A stretch of 49,319 nt of DNA, taken from NCBI RefSeq assembly GCF_030372275.1, contig NZ_JAUDDJ010000021.1; one strand, written 5' to 3'. This DNA is from Lawsonibacter sp900766145 (lineage in GTDB: Bacteria; Bacillota; Clostridia; Oscillospirales; Oscillospiraceae). Of this stretch, positions 32,856-40,718 are shown in pieces. The first letter of the stretch is position 1. Each line of letters opens with the position of its first letter. A program made the position numbers and the translations under genes. The notes under the pieces were generated by a model that worked only from the letters and a program-made list of their open reading frames with translations, was not told the DNA's origin and searched no databases.

Positions 32856-34490
32856 ATGCCTATCACCGATCTGCTGGAGCGCAACAGCAAGCTCTACGGC
32901 GACGAGGTCGCCCTGGTAGAGATCAACCCCGAGGTTCAGGAGACCCAGCGGGTCACCTGGAAGGAGTATGCGCTCATTCAGCCCACCTCTACCGCACCTT
33001 ACCGCCGGGAGATCACCTGGTCCGTCTTTGATGAGAAGGCCAACCGGGTGGCCAACCTGCTGCTGGGCCGGGGGCTGAAGAAAGGCCAGAAGGTGGCTAT
33101 TTTATTGATGAACTGCCTGGAGTGGCTGCCCATCTACTTCGGTATCCTGAAGGCCGGAGCGGTGGCGGTGCCCCTGAACTTCCGCTATACCGCCCAGGAG
33201 ATCGAGTACTGTGTGAAGCTGGCCGACGCCGACGTGCTGTTCTTCGGGCCGGAGTTTATCGGCCGTGTGGAGGACATTGTCCCCTCCATCGGACGGGAGC
33301 GTCTTCTCTTCTTCGTGGGTGAGACCTGCCCCTCCTTCGCCGAGGACTACCACCGGGCCACTGCCAACTGCTCCTCCGCCGCCCCCAAGGTGCTGGTGGA
33401 CGACGAGGACGACGGCGCCATCTACTACTCCTCCGGCACCACTGGCTTCCCCAAGGCCATCCTGCTCAGCCACCGGTGTCTCCTGCAGGCGGCCCGGATG
33501 GAGGCCATTCACCATGAGACTACCCATGAGGACGTGTTTTTGTGCATCCCGCCCCTGTACCACACCGGGGCCAAGATGCACTGGTTCGGCTCCCTGTTTA
33601 CCGGCAGCAAGGGGGTACTGCTGAAGGGAAACAGCCCCAAGGCCATCTTTGATGCCGTCTCCCAGGAGCGGTGCACCATCGTGTGGCTGCTGGTGCCCTG
33701 GTGCCAGGATATCCTGGCTGCCCTGGACCGGGGCGACCTGAAGCTGGAGGACTATCAGCTGAGCCAGTGGCGGCTCATGCACATCGGCGCCCAGCCGGTG
33801 CCCCCCTCCCTCATCAAGCACTGGATGGAGTATTTCCCCCACCACAAATACGATACCAACTACGGCCTGTCCGAGTCTACCGGCCCGGGCTGTGTCCACC
33901 TGGGAATGGACCACATCCACAAGGTGGGCGCCATCGGTGTGCCCGGCTACGGCTGGAAGGTGAAGATCGTGGACGAGCAGGGCCAGACCGTGCCCCAGGG
34001 CGAGGTGGGCGAGCTGTGCGTCAAGGGCCCCGGCGTGATGCGGTGCTACTACCACGACCCGGAGGCCACCGCCGCGGTGCTCCACGGGGAGTGGCTCCAC
34101 ACCGGCGACATGGCCAAGCAGGATGAGGACGGCTTCTACTTCCTGGTGGACCGGAAGAAGGACGTGATCATCTCCGGCGGTGAGAACCTCTACCCGGTCC
34201 AGATCGAGGACTTCCTGTCCGCCTACCCCAAGATCCACGACGTGGCCGTCATCGGTCTGCCCGACAAGCGCCTGGGCGAGATCGCGGCCGCCATCATCCA
34301 GGTGAAGGACGGCATGACCTGCACCGAGAGCGAGATCAACCAGTTCTGCACCGACCTGCCCCGGTACAAGCGGCCCCGGAAGATCATCTTCGCCGACGTG
34401 CCCCGCAACCCCACCGGCAAGATCGAAAAGCCCAAGCTGCGGGAGAAGTACTGCGGCGTGCGCCTGGTGGAGGCCCAGAACAAAGCTTAA
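32856..34490 (+). CDS. Acyl-CoA synthetase (AMP-binding family)
   Basis: A 544-residue adenylate-forming enzyme that links a carboxylic acid to CoA. It shows the A3 P-loop IYYSSGTTGFPKAILLSH (about 188-205), YGLSESTGPG (A5), HTGDMAKQDEDGFYFLVDRKKDVIISGGENLYPVQIE (A7-A8 hinge) and the catalytic Lys region NPTGKIEKPKLRE near the end. Domain order and length fit fatty-acyl or medium-chain acyl-CoA ligases; the substrate is not determinable. The ATG at 32856 is preferred over a TTG at 32838 because aaagga precedes it. It has its own promoter and terminator. Confidence 0.92.
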   Translation: MPITDLLERNSKLYGDEVALVEINPEVQETQRVTWKEYALIQPTSTAPYRREITWSVFDEKANRVANLLLGRGLKKGQKVAILLMNCLEWLPIYFGILKAGAVAVPLNFRYTAQEIEYCVKLADADVLFFGPEFIGRVEDIVPSIGRERLLFFVGETCPSFAEDYHRATANCSSAAPKVLVDDEDDGAIYYSSGTTGFPKAILLSHRCLLQAARMEAIHHETTHEDVFLCIPPLYHTGAKMHWFGSLFTGSKGVLLKGNSPKAIFDAVSQERCTIVWLLVPWCQDILAALDRGDLKLEDYQLSQWRLMHIGAQPVPPSLIKHWMEYFPHHKYDTNYGLSESTGPGCVHLGMDHIHKVGAIGVPGYGWKVKIVDEQGQTVPQGEVGELCVKGPGVMRCYYHDPEATAAVLHGEWLHTGDMAKQDEDGFYFLVDRKKDVIISGGENLYPVQIEDFLSAYPKIHDVAVIGLPDKRLGEIAAAIIQVKDGMTCTESEINQFCTDLPRYKRPRKIIFADVPRNPTGKIEKPKLREKYCGVRLVEAQNKA

Positions 34491-34497
34491 TACATAT

Positions 34498-34538
34498 AGA
34501 CAGCCCGTTCCCAGTTTCCCGGGAACGGGCTGTTTTTG
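34498..34538 (+). terminator. Bidirectional terminator after the acyl-CoA synthetase gene
   Basis: A perfect 13-bp stem (34500-34512 with 34521-34533) ending in TTTTT. It lies just before the stop of the converging methyltransferase gene. Confidence 0.9.
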
Positions 34539-34541
34539 CAC

Positions 34542-35771
34542 TTAAATGACCTGGAAGAGGAAGAATTTCAGGTAGTTGGTCTCCTCCACGTTCCAGAGGA
34601 TGGGGTGGTCGGGGGCCTGCTGGCGCACCTCGATCTGCCGCAGCTGCCGCCCGGCATCGGCGGCGGCGGAGCGGAGCATTTTGATAAACATCTCCTCGGT
34701 GGCAAAGTGGCTGCAGCTGGCGGTGGCCAGGTAGCCGCCCCGGGGCAGCAGCTTCATGGCCCGGTAGTTGATCTCCTTGTAGCCCCGCATGGCGTTTCGG
34801 GCAGTCTTGCGGGACTTGGTGAAGGCGGGCGGGTCCAGGATGATGAAGTCGTAGTCCGGCTGGCGCTCCAGGGTGGGCAGCAGGTCAAAGACGTCGGCGC
34901 AGAGGAAGTCCATGCGCCCCTCCAGGCCGTTTAAGACCGCGTTGTCCCGGGCCAGGTCCACCGCCGCCTGGCTCACATCCACGGCGGTGACGTGCTCCGC
35001 GCCGCCCAAAGCGGCGTTGAGGGCAAAGCTGCCCGTGTGGGTAAAGCAGTCCAGCACCCGCTTGCCCCGGGCCAGCTTGGCCACCTGGCGGCGGTTGTAC
35101 TTCTGGTCCAGGAAGAAGCCGGTCTTTTGACCGTTTTCAAAGTCCACCCGGTAGCGTACGCCGTTTTCACAGATCTCGGTCCAGGTCTCCTGGGGGTGCT
35201 CGAGCCCCTCCAGGGGGAACCAACCCTTGTTCTCCTCCAGGCCCTCACGCTGGCGCAGGGCCACGTCGTTGCGCTCAAAGATGCCCTGGATGTCCTGGCC
35301 GTCCTGGCGCAGCACGTCCACCAGGATGGGGAAGAGGATAGGCTTGAGCTGCTCCATGCCATAGGACAGGGTCTGGGTTACCAGCACCGGGCCGAAGCGG
35401 TCCACGGTCAGGCCGGGGAACTGGTCGGCCTCGCCGAAGATGACCCGGCAGCAGCTCAGGTCCTCGGGGCCCATTACCGTCTTGCGGTAGGCCCAGGCGT
35501 ACTCCACCCGGCGGCGCCAGAAGTTCTCGTCGAAGCGGTCGTTGGCGTTGCGGCTTAAAAGCCGCACCCGGATCTTGCTGTTTTGGCTCAGCAGGCCGGT
35601 GCCCAGGTAGCGGCCCTTGCTGCTGACCACATCCACCAGCGCGCCGTTGGCGGGAGCGGGGGCGGGCTGGTCGGTGAGCTCTTCCGCGTACACCCAGGGG
35701 TGGCCGGACAGAATGGCCCGCTCCCCTTTGGGGGTGATGGTATAGACGGGATAGGGGCGGCTTTGTTTCAT
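34542..35771 (-). CDS. rlmI: Class I SAM-dependent rRNA methyltransferase, RlmI-like
   Basis: A 409-residue protein with an N-terminal PUA-like domain (VYTITPKGERAILSGHPWVYAEEL, about 8-80), an EEHEE-type middle domain, and a Rossmann methyltransferase domain from about 215. The middle ends in the characteristic NGQKTGFFLDQKYNRR. The SAM site is VLDCFTHTGSFALNAALGGAEHVTAVDVS, and IILDPPAFTKS contains the catalytic DPPAF motif. RlmI methylates C1962 of 23S rRNA in E. coli; function in Firmicutes is assigned by similarity. It is a single-gene unit. Confidence 0.92.
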   Translation of the reverse strand: MKQSRPYPVYTITPKGERAILSGHPWVYAEELTDQPAPAPANGALVDVVSSKGRYLGTGLLSQNSKIRVRLLSRNANDRFDENFWRRRVEYAWAYRKTVMGPEDLSCCRVIFGEADQFPGLTVDRFGPVLVTQTLSYGMEQLKPILFPILVDVLRQDGQDIQGIFERNDVALRQREGLEENKGWFPLEGLEHPQETWTEICENGVRYRVDFENGQKTGFFLDQKYNRRQVAKLARGKRVLDCFTHTGSFALNAALGGAEHVTAVDVSQAAVDLARDNAVLNGLEGRMDFLCADVFDLLPTLERQPDYDFIILDPPAFTKSRKTARNAMRGYKEINYRAMKLLPRGGYLATASCSHFATEEMFIKMLRSAAADAGRQLRQIEVRQQAPDHPILWNVEETNYLKFFLFQVI

Positions 35772-35871
35772 AAACAGGTTCCTCTCTGGTAAAAAATAAA
35801 TTCGTAGTCTTCATTATAGCATGGTTTGCCGCCCTGTGCTAGAATGAAGAAAAGGGAAAGGAGCGGATCCG

Positions 35872-36363
35872 ATGGAAATTGAACGCAAGTGGCTCACCGA
35901 CGGGTGGCCCCAGGGGCTGGAAGAGACGAAGCGGATTCTGATGTGCCAGGGGTATATCACCACCCGGCCCACCGTGCGCATCCGCAGCGAGCAGAGCGGA
36001 GACGTGACCGAGTACGTGCTCTGCTTCAAGGGAGCGGCAGGGCCGGACGGCCTGGCCCGGGAGGAGATTGAGAGCAACATCGACCGGGGGCTCTTTGCCA
36101 AGCTGGAGGCCTTCATCGGCCGCCCCCTCATTGAGAAGGAGCAGCGGCGCTATGCCCTGCCTGGTGGTCTGACCCTGGAAGTGAACCAGGTGGACCGGGG
36201 CCAGCCGGGAGAGTTCTTCTACGCCGAGGTGGAATTTGATACGAAGGAAGCCGCCCTGGCCTGGCAGCCCGGGGAGCTGGGGGAGTATCTCAGCGATGAG
36301 GTCACCGGACAGCCTGGGCAGAGCATGGCGGCCTACTGGACCCAGACCCGGGGAGAGATGTAA
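35872..36363 (+). CDS. CYTH domain protein (triphosphate tunnel metalloenzyme family)
   Basis: A 163-residue CYTH protein with the signature MEIERKW at residues 1-7 (ExExK), then RIRSEQ, LCFKG, REEIESNI and YAEVEFD, which supply the acidic and basic residues of the eight-stranded tunnel. The family hydrolyses triphosphates, inorganic or nucleoside. The ygiF/ThTPase-type substrate cannot be chosen here. Shine-Dalgarno aaaggag. It probably has its own short transcript. Confidence 0.88.
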   Translation: MEIERKWLTDGWPQGLEETKRILMCQGYITTRPTVRIRSEQSGDVTEYVLCFKGAAGPDGLAREEIESNIDRGLFAKLEAFIGRPLIEKEQRRYALPGGLTLEVNQVDRGQPGEFFYAEVEFDTKEAALAWQPGELGEYLSDEVTGQPGQSMAAYWTQTRGEM

Positions 36364-36411
36364 CAGCATATTTTGGCATGGAGAAAAGCAGGTAAATTCT
36401 CCATTTTGGGC

Positions 36412-36440
36412 TTGCCGAACCTTGGAAAACTGAGTATACT
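36412..36440 (+). promoter_or_regulatory. Promoter of the first LCP gene
   Basis: TTGCCG at 36412-36417, a 17-bp spacer and TATACT at 36435-36440. It closely matches the promoter of the second LCP gene. Confidence 0.7.
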
Positions 36441-36475
36441 AATACAAGATTTACATAAGATGGGGGATTACCGCC

Positions 36476-37618
36476 ATGGAGCAGACACCAACCCGCCGCA
36501 GGAGCCGTTCCGCTTCCTCCGGCGGCCGACGGCAGCAGCCTCAGCCCCGACGGGCCGCACCCAAAAAACGTAAGCGCCGCAGCATCGGCTGGACGTTATA
36601 TGGAATCCTGGTGGTCATTTCCGCCATCATCGTGGGTGTGTACGCCGCAGGGCACTTTTTCATCAAGGCCCCTCCCATTGAAGGGACGGAGGGCGATATC
36701 TCCACGGCCCCGGCGGTGGATGATGGCTCCCAGGAGCCGGAGGACCCCAACGCTCTGATCCGAAAAGAGGGAGTTTATAACTTCCTACTGCTGGGCAAGG
36801 ATGTGGACAGCAGCAACACCGATACCCTGATCGTGGTCAGCTATGACACGGTGAATCAGAAGATCGGCATGGTGTCCATCCCACGTGATACCGCAGTGAC
36901 CCGCGAGTGGAGCAGTATGCCCAAGATCAACGCCGCCTTCCACAGCAAGAAGGCCGGCCCGGATGTGCTGAAGCAGGAGATCAAAACCACCTTCGGAATT
37001 CCCATTGACTACTACGTCCATGTGGATCTGCAGGGCTTTATCGCTCTGGTGGACGAGCTGGGCGGCGTGGATATTGAGGTCCCCCTGGACATGAACTACG
37101 ACGACCCCTATCAGGACCTGCACATCCACCTGAATGCCGGCATGCAGCATCTCAACGGGCAGCAGACCATGCAGGCGGTGCGCTACCGTCATGACAACGA
37201 GGATAGCCCGAATTACAAAGCAAACCAGTGGTACAGCGACGTGCAGCGGGGCGAGTTCCAGCGCCAGGTGCTGATAGAGCTGGCCAAGAAGGTGATCTCC
37301 TGGAACTCCATCCCCAAGGTGACATCCTTCCTGGAGCTGTTCAACACCTATGTGAAGACCGACCTGAGCATGCAGGACATGCTCTACTTTGCCACCAAGG
37401 CCATGGAGGTGGATGTGTCCACCGCCATTCAGCAGGGCAACCTGGAGGGCCGGGGCGAGGGTGTGGTCAACGGCTATAAGTACTGCTTTGTCTACAAGGC
37501 AGAAGATATCCTGCCCACCATCAACGCCCTTATCAATCCCTACACCCGGGACCTGCGGGCGGATGATTTGAACCTGCCTGTACCGGAATATTACTGGAAC
37601 GGCGGCGTAATTGATTAA
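36476..37618 (+). CDS. LytR-CpsA-Psr (LCP) family cell-wall polymer transferase, paralogue 1
   Basis: LCP proteins attach teichoic acid, capsule or other glycopolymers to peptidoglycan. The 380-residue protein has a basic cytoplasmic tail of ~37 residues (RRRSRSASSGGRRQQPQPRR), one membrane helix (~39-62), and an extracellular catalytic domain. Conserved segments are FLLLGKDVDSSNTDTLIVVSYD, GMVSIPRDTAV (with the key Arg), FGIPIDYYVHVDLQGFIALVDELGGVDIEVP, and AVRYRHD. Start with gggggat upstream. The second LCP gene follows ~210 bp later and shares the N-terminal and catalytic layout. Confidence 0.95.
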   Translation: MEQTPTRRRSRSASSGGRRQQPQPRRAAPKKRKRRSIGWTLYGILVVISAIIVGVYAAGHFFIKAPPIEGTEGDISTAPAVDDGSQEPEDPNALIRKEGVYNFLLLGKDVDSSNTDTLIVVSYDTVNQKIGMVSIPRDTAVTREWSSMPKINAAFHSKKAGPDVLKQEIKTTFGIPIDYYVHVDLQGFIALVDELGGVDIEVPLDMNYDDPYQDLHIHLNAGMQHLNGQQTMQAVRYRHDNEDSPNYKANQWYSDVQRGEFQRQVLIELAKKVISWNSIPKVTSFLELFNTYVKTDLSMQDMLYFATKAMEVDVSTAIQQGNLEGRGEGVVNGYKYCFVYKAEDILPTINALINPYTRDLRADDLNLPVPEYYWNGGVID

Positions 37619-37622
37619 GAGA

Positions 37623-37664
37623 CCAGGGCCCGCATAGCTTTGCGCTGTGCGGGCCCTTTATTAT
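37623..37664 (+). terminator. Terminator of the first LCP gene
   Basis: A 10-bp G/C-rich stem (37625-37634 with 37648-37657) followed by TTTATTAT. Confidence 0.85.
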
Positions 37665-37766
37665 AAAAAGAGAGCCGGGATTTCTGAAGGAAAAGAAAGA
37701 TACTGGAAGGGGAGAGACCCAGCCTGCATGATTCCTTAAGAAATCATAAAACAACCTTTAGAAGGC

Positions 37767-37795
37767 TTGTCGAAGAAAGGGGAATGGGCTATACT
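37767..37795 (+). promoter_or_regulatory. Promoter of the second LCP gene
   Basis: TTGTCG at 37767-37772, a 17-bp spacer and TATACT at 37790-37795. Transcription would begin near 37802, which excludes long upstream starts for the gene. Confidence 0.7.
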
Positions 37796-37830
37796 GGGGC
37801 ACATCTCAAACAAGATTGGAGGGACCTCCC

Positions 37831-38958
37831 CTGGCTCAGACACAGATACCAAACCGACGCTCGTCCTCCGGCGGCCGACGGCAGCAGCCGGTCAAGCGAT
37901 ATAAGCGCCGCCGCCGCGGCGCCCTTTGGGCCCTTTATACCTTTGTGGCCGTACTGGCCGTTCTGGTGGTAGGTGCGTATGCCGCCGGAACCTTTTTCAT
38001 TACGCCGCCCCCGGTAAAGGAGGCGAGAGCCCAGGTCACCGCCCCGGCAGATGGAAAGGCCGAGAAAGAAGAGCAGCCTGAGGACGAGGGTGAGGCTCCT
38101 CAGGTGGCAGGGAACGGCGCGCTGAAACGGAAGGAAGGCGTTTACAACTTCCTGCTGCTGGGCAGCGATAAGGGCGGCGGTAACGCCGACACCATCATTG
38201 TGGCCAGCTATGACACCAAGTCCCAGAAGGTGGGCGTGCTCTCTGTCCCCCGCGACACCATGGTGGACCGGGACTGGAGCCGCAACGGCAAGATCAATGC
38301 CGCCCTGGGGCACGGCGGACCGGAACTGCTGGCCGAAGAGATCACCAAGACCTTGGGCGTGCCCATCGACTACTACTTCCACATTAACCTCCAGGGCTTT
38401 GTGGCGCTGGTGGATGAGCTGGGCGGGGTGGATGTGGACATCCCGGTGGATATGAACTACGACGACCCCTACCAGAACCTGCACATCCACTTCAAAAAGG
38501 GCCCCCAGCATCTGGACGGCCAGGCGGCCATGGAGGCGGTGCGCTACCGCCACGACAACAAGACCACCGTCAATTCCAATTACAGCGACCTGGACCGCAC
38601 CAAGCTGCAGCAGCAGGTGCTCACCGGGCTGGCGGATAAGGTGATCTCCTGGGGCAGCATTACCAAGGTGCAGTCCTTCCTGAATATCTTCAACACCTAC
38701 GTTAAGACCGACATGGGGCTGAAGGATATGATTTACTTTGCCACTCAGGGTATGAAGCTGAATACCTCCAGCGGCGTTAGCTCGGCCACCCTGGAGGGCC
38801 GGGGAGATGCCTATTACCGGGCCTCTGCCTGGTGTATGGAGCTCAACCGAGAGTCCACCGTGAAGCTGGTCAACGAGCTGGTGAACCCCTACACCCGGGA
38901 CCTGACCCTAAAGGATATGAACCTGCCCCGGGCTGAGCGCTACTACTTCAATTATTGA
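37831..38958 (+). CDS. LytR-CpsA-Psr (LCP) family protein, paralogue 2 (probable CTG start)
   Basis: A 375-residue LCP protein similar along its whole length to the gene upstream. It has a basic tail with RRSSSGGRRQQPVKRYKRRRR, one membrane helix (~35-58), FLLLGSDKGGGNADTIIVASYDT, VLSVPRDTMVDRDWSRNGKINAALG, GVPIDYYFHINLQGFVALVDELGGVDVDIPVDMNYDDPY and AVRYRHD. No ATG or GTG is suitable. A TTG at 37816 lacks a ribosome site, whereas ggaggg (37818-37823) stands at ideal distance from CTG at 37831, and the resulting N-terminus aligns with paralogue 1 (xAQT against MEQT). Confidence 0.92.
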   Translation: MAQTQIPNRRSSSGGRRQQPVKRYKRRRRGALWALYTFVAVLAVLVVGAYAAGTFFITPPPVKEARAQVTAPADGKAEKEEQPEDEGEAPQVAGNGALKRKEGVYNFLLLGSDKGGGNADTIIVASYDTKSQKVGVLSVPRDTMVDRDWSRNGKINAALGHGGPELLAEEITKTLGVPIDYYFHINLQGFVALVDELGGVDVDIPVDMNYDDPYQNLHIHFKKGPQHLDGQAAMEAVRYRHDNKTTVNSNYSDLDRTKLQQQVLTGLADKVISWGSITKVQSFLNIFNTYVKTDMGLKDMIYFATQGMKLNTSSGVSSATLEGRGDAYYRASAWCMELNRESTVKLVNELVNPYTRDLTLKDMNLPRAERYYFNY

Positions 38959-38968
38959 CCGGACAGCC

Positions 38969-39008
38969 GTCCGGCGGAGACCTCTTGTTTCTCCGCCGGG
39001 CGGTTTTT
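38969..39008 (+). terminator. Terminator of the second LCP gene
   Basis: A 10-bp stem (38971-38980 with 38990-38999) followed by GCGGTTTTTG. Confidence 0.82.
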
Positions 39009-39015
39009 GTTGGGG

Positions 39016-39044
39016 TTGACAGGGCGGGCAAAATAGGCCATGAT
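39016..39044 (+). promoter_or_regulatory. Promoter of the M20 peptidase gene
   Basis: TTGACA at 39016-39021, a 17-bp spacer and CATGAT at 39039-39044. The -10 overlaps the ATG at 39040, so that ATG is upstream of the transcript and the later start is used. Confidence 0.7.
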
Positions 39045-39078
39045 GGGAGAAAAGACCGCAGGAAAGGACCGATGCAGG

Positions 39079-40269
39079 ATGGAAAACTGGAAGGGCTGGC
39101 TGGAGAATTGGTATGAGGAGCAGGTGGAGGTGCGCCACCGGCTGCACCGAAATCCGGAGCTCCCCTACGAGGAGCGGGAGACCACCCGCTTTCTGAAGGA
39201 GCAGCTTACCGCCTGGGGTATTCAGGTGGAGGAGCTGCCCGGTCTGGAGACCGGCGTATCCGCGGTGATCGAAGGAGCCCACCCCGGCCCCATGCTGGTG
39301 CTGCGGGAGGACATCGACGCCCTGCCCATCCTGGAGAACACCGGCCTGGACTTTGCCTCTCAGCGGTCCGGCGTGTGCCACGCCTGCGGCCATGACGTGC
39401 ACACCGCCGCCCTGCTGTACGCCGCACGGGCCTTGAACGCCCTGCGGGGGGAACTTCACGGCAGTGTGAAGCTTATCTTCCAGTGCGCCGAGGAAGTGGG
39501 CAGCGGAGCTTATAAGATGTTGGAGGCAGGGGCCCTGAGGGATTGCCAGCCCCAGGCGGTGGTGGGTTTTCACTGCGCTCCCCTGCTGGAGCTGGGCAAG
39601 ATCGGCGTGCGCCGGGGACCCAGCAACGCCAGCTTTGACATCTTCACCTGGACCATTACCGGCCGGGGCGGCCACGGGGCCTATCCCCAGCGGTGTGTGG
39701 ACCCAGTGGTGGTGAGCGCCCACCTCATTACCCAGCTGCAAACGGTGGTCAGCCGCTTCAATAACCCCACCCACCCGGCGGTGCTCACGGTGGGAGAGAT
39801 CCACGGAGGGACTGCTCCCAACATCATCCCCGACCAGGTGACCATGCGGGGGGCCATGCGGGCCTTTGACGAGGGGCTGCGCCAGGAGATGCTGAAGCAG
39901 ATCGGGCAGATTACCCGGGACTGCTGCGCCGCCCTGGGAGCCAAGGGAGAGGTTACCCGGGACGTAGGCATCCCTTCCATCATCAGCGACCCGGAGATCG
40001 CCGACGGGGTGGCCCGGGCGGTGGAGGAGAGTCTGGGGCAGGAGCACCTGCACTGGGTGCCGGAGCCTTCTATGGGCTCGGACGATTTCTCTGTGTGGAT
40101 GGAGGCCTGCGGAGGCCGGGGAGTGCAGTTCCAGGTGGGGACCCACGATCCTGCTTGTCCCAATAGTGGGTTGGGCATCCATGTGGCGGAGAATATCTTC
40201 CCTGACGAGGCGCTGCGTTACGCCGCGCCGGTGCTGGTGCAGTTTGCGGTGGATTATTTGGGAAAATAA
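39079..40269 (+). CDS. M20 family metallopeptidase/amidohydrolase
   Basis: A 396-residue zinc hydrolase of the M20D (amidohydrolase, hippurate/N-acyl-amino-acid) type. Metal and catalytic motifs are LVLREDIDALPI, GVCHACGHDVHTAALL, FQCAEEVGSGAYKMLEAGAL (catalytic Glu) and GFHCAPLLELG. The dimerisation insert covers GRGGHGAYPQRCVDPVVV. A final MGSDDFSVWME is present. The ATG at 39079 is chosen because the promoter overlaps the earlier ATG at 39040. The substrate is probably an N-acylated amino acid or small amide. Confidence 0.92.
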   Translation: MENWKGWLENWYEEQVEVRHRLHRNPELPYEERETTRFLKEQLTAWGIQVEELPGLETGVSAVIEGAHPGPMLVLREDIDALPILENTGLDFASQRSGVCHACGHDVHTAALLYAARALNALRGELHGSVKLIFQCAEEVGSGAYKMLEAGALRDCQPQAVVGFHCAPLLELGKIGVRRGPSNASFDIFTWTITGRGGHGAYPQRCVDPVVVSAHLITQLQTVVSRFNNPTHPAVLTVGEIHGGTAPNIIPDQVTMRGAMRAFDEGLRQEMLKQIGQITRDCCAALGAKGEVTRDVGIPSIISDPEIADGVARAVEESLGQEHLHWVPEPSMGSDDFSVWMEACGGRGVQFQVGTHDPACPNSGLGIHVAENIFPDEALRYAAPVLVQFAVDYLGK

Positions 40270-40290
40270 GTTTTTTAAGAGACGGGGGTG

Positions 40291-40718
40291 TTACTTTCTG
40301 CTCGCACAGAAAGTAACCAAAGATGCGTTGGGGGTCGCCTTCGATGAGCGCTATGCCGGAGGCAGCGCTCATAGGCGGCTTACCCCCAAACCCCCGTTTT
40401 ACGGGGGACGCTCTCCTGGGGAATTGATTATGACCTCCCGGCGGCCCTAAGGCAAGACCTTGCGTCCTTTTTGCCTCGGGGACACAGGCCCCTACCGGGT
40501 CAGAAACTTGGAAGCACCTGCGCTGTGCGAATACCGCCTGCTCCGGCAGAGCCAGGGAAGCTGGGCGGACAGACGGCAGACAAATACATACCAATCCACA
40601 AAAAAAGAGGGAGCGACCGGATGGTCACTCCCTCGAATCATATTCCCGACTGGATACGAGGCGAAACGAAGTTTCGCAGAAAGCTTTTTTGCTTACTTTT
40701 TTCTCCGAAAAAAGTAAG
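40291..40718. repeat. Hairpin-rich intergenic element between the M20 gene and pgm
   Basis: This 428-bp stretch has no credible gene. It opens with a 10-bp perfect hairpin (40291-40300/40307-40316, TTACTTTCTG) and closes with a 12-bp one (40692-40703/40707-40718, CTTACTTTTTTC). Between them are a nested stem (40328-40335/40382-40389 enclosing 40344-40352/40364-40372), CCCCCGT/ACGGGGG (40391-40407), the pgm terminator (40599-40634) and GCGAAAC/GTTTCGC (40661-40677). The AAAGTAA hairpins at both ends and the palindromes suggest an insertion-type repeat, possibly non-autonomous. Confidence 0.65.
40599..40634 (-). terminator. Terminator of pgm
   Basis: On the minus strand GAGGGAG-a-GACC pairs with GGTC-c-CTCCCTC (40607-40618 with 40623-40634), followed by a run of seven Ts. 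It lies ~85 bp after the pgm stop. Confidence 0.85.

Noticed and set aside
37784..37972. An ATG-started frame overlapping the second LCP gene start
   Set aside because: The ATG lies in the promoter spacer, upstream of the predicted transcript start, and the translation has no LCP similarity. It cannot supply the missing ATG because it is in another frame.
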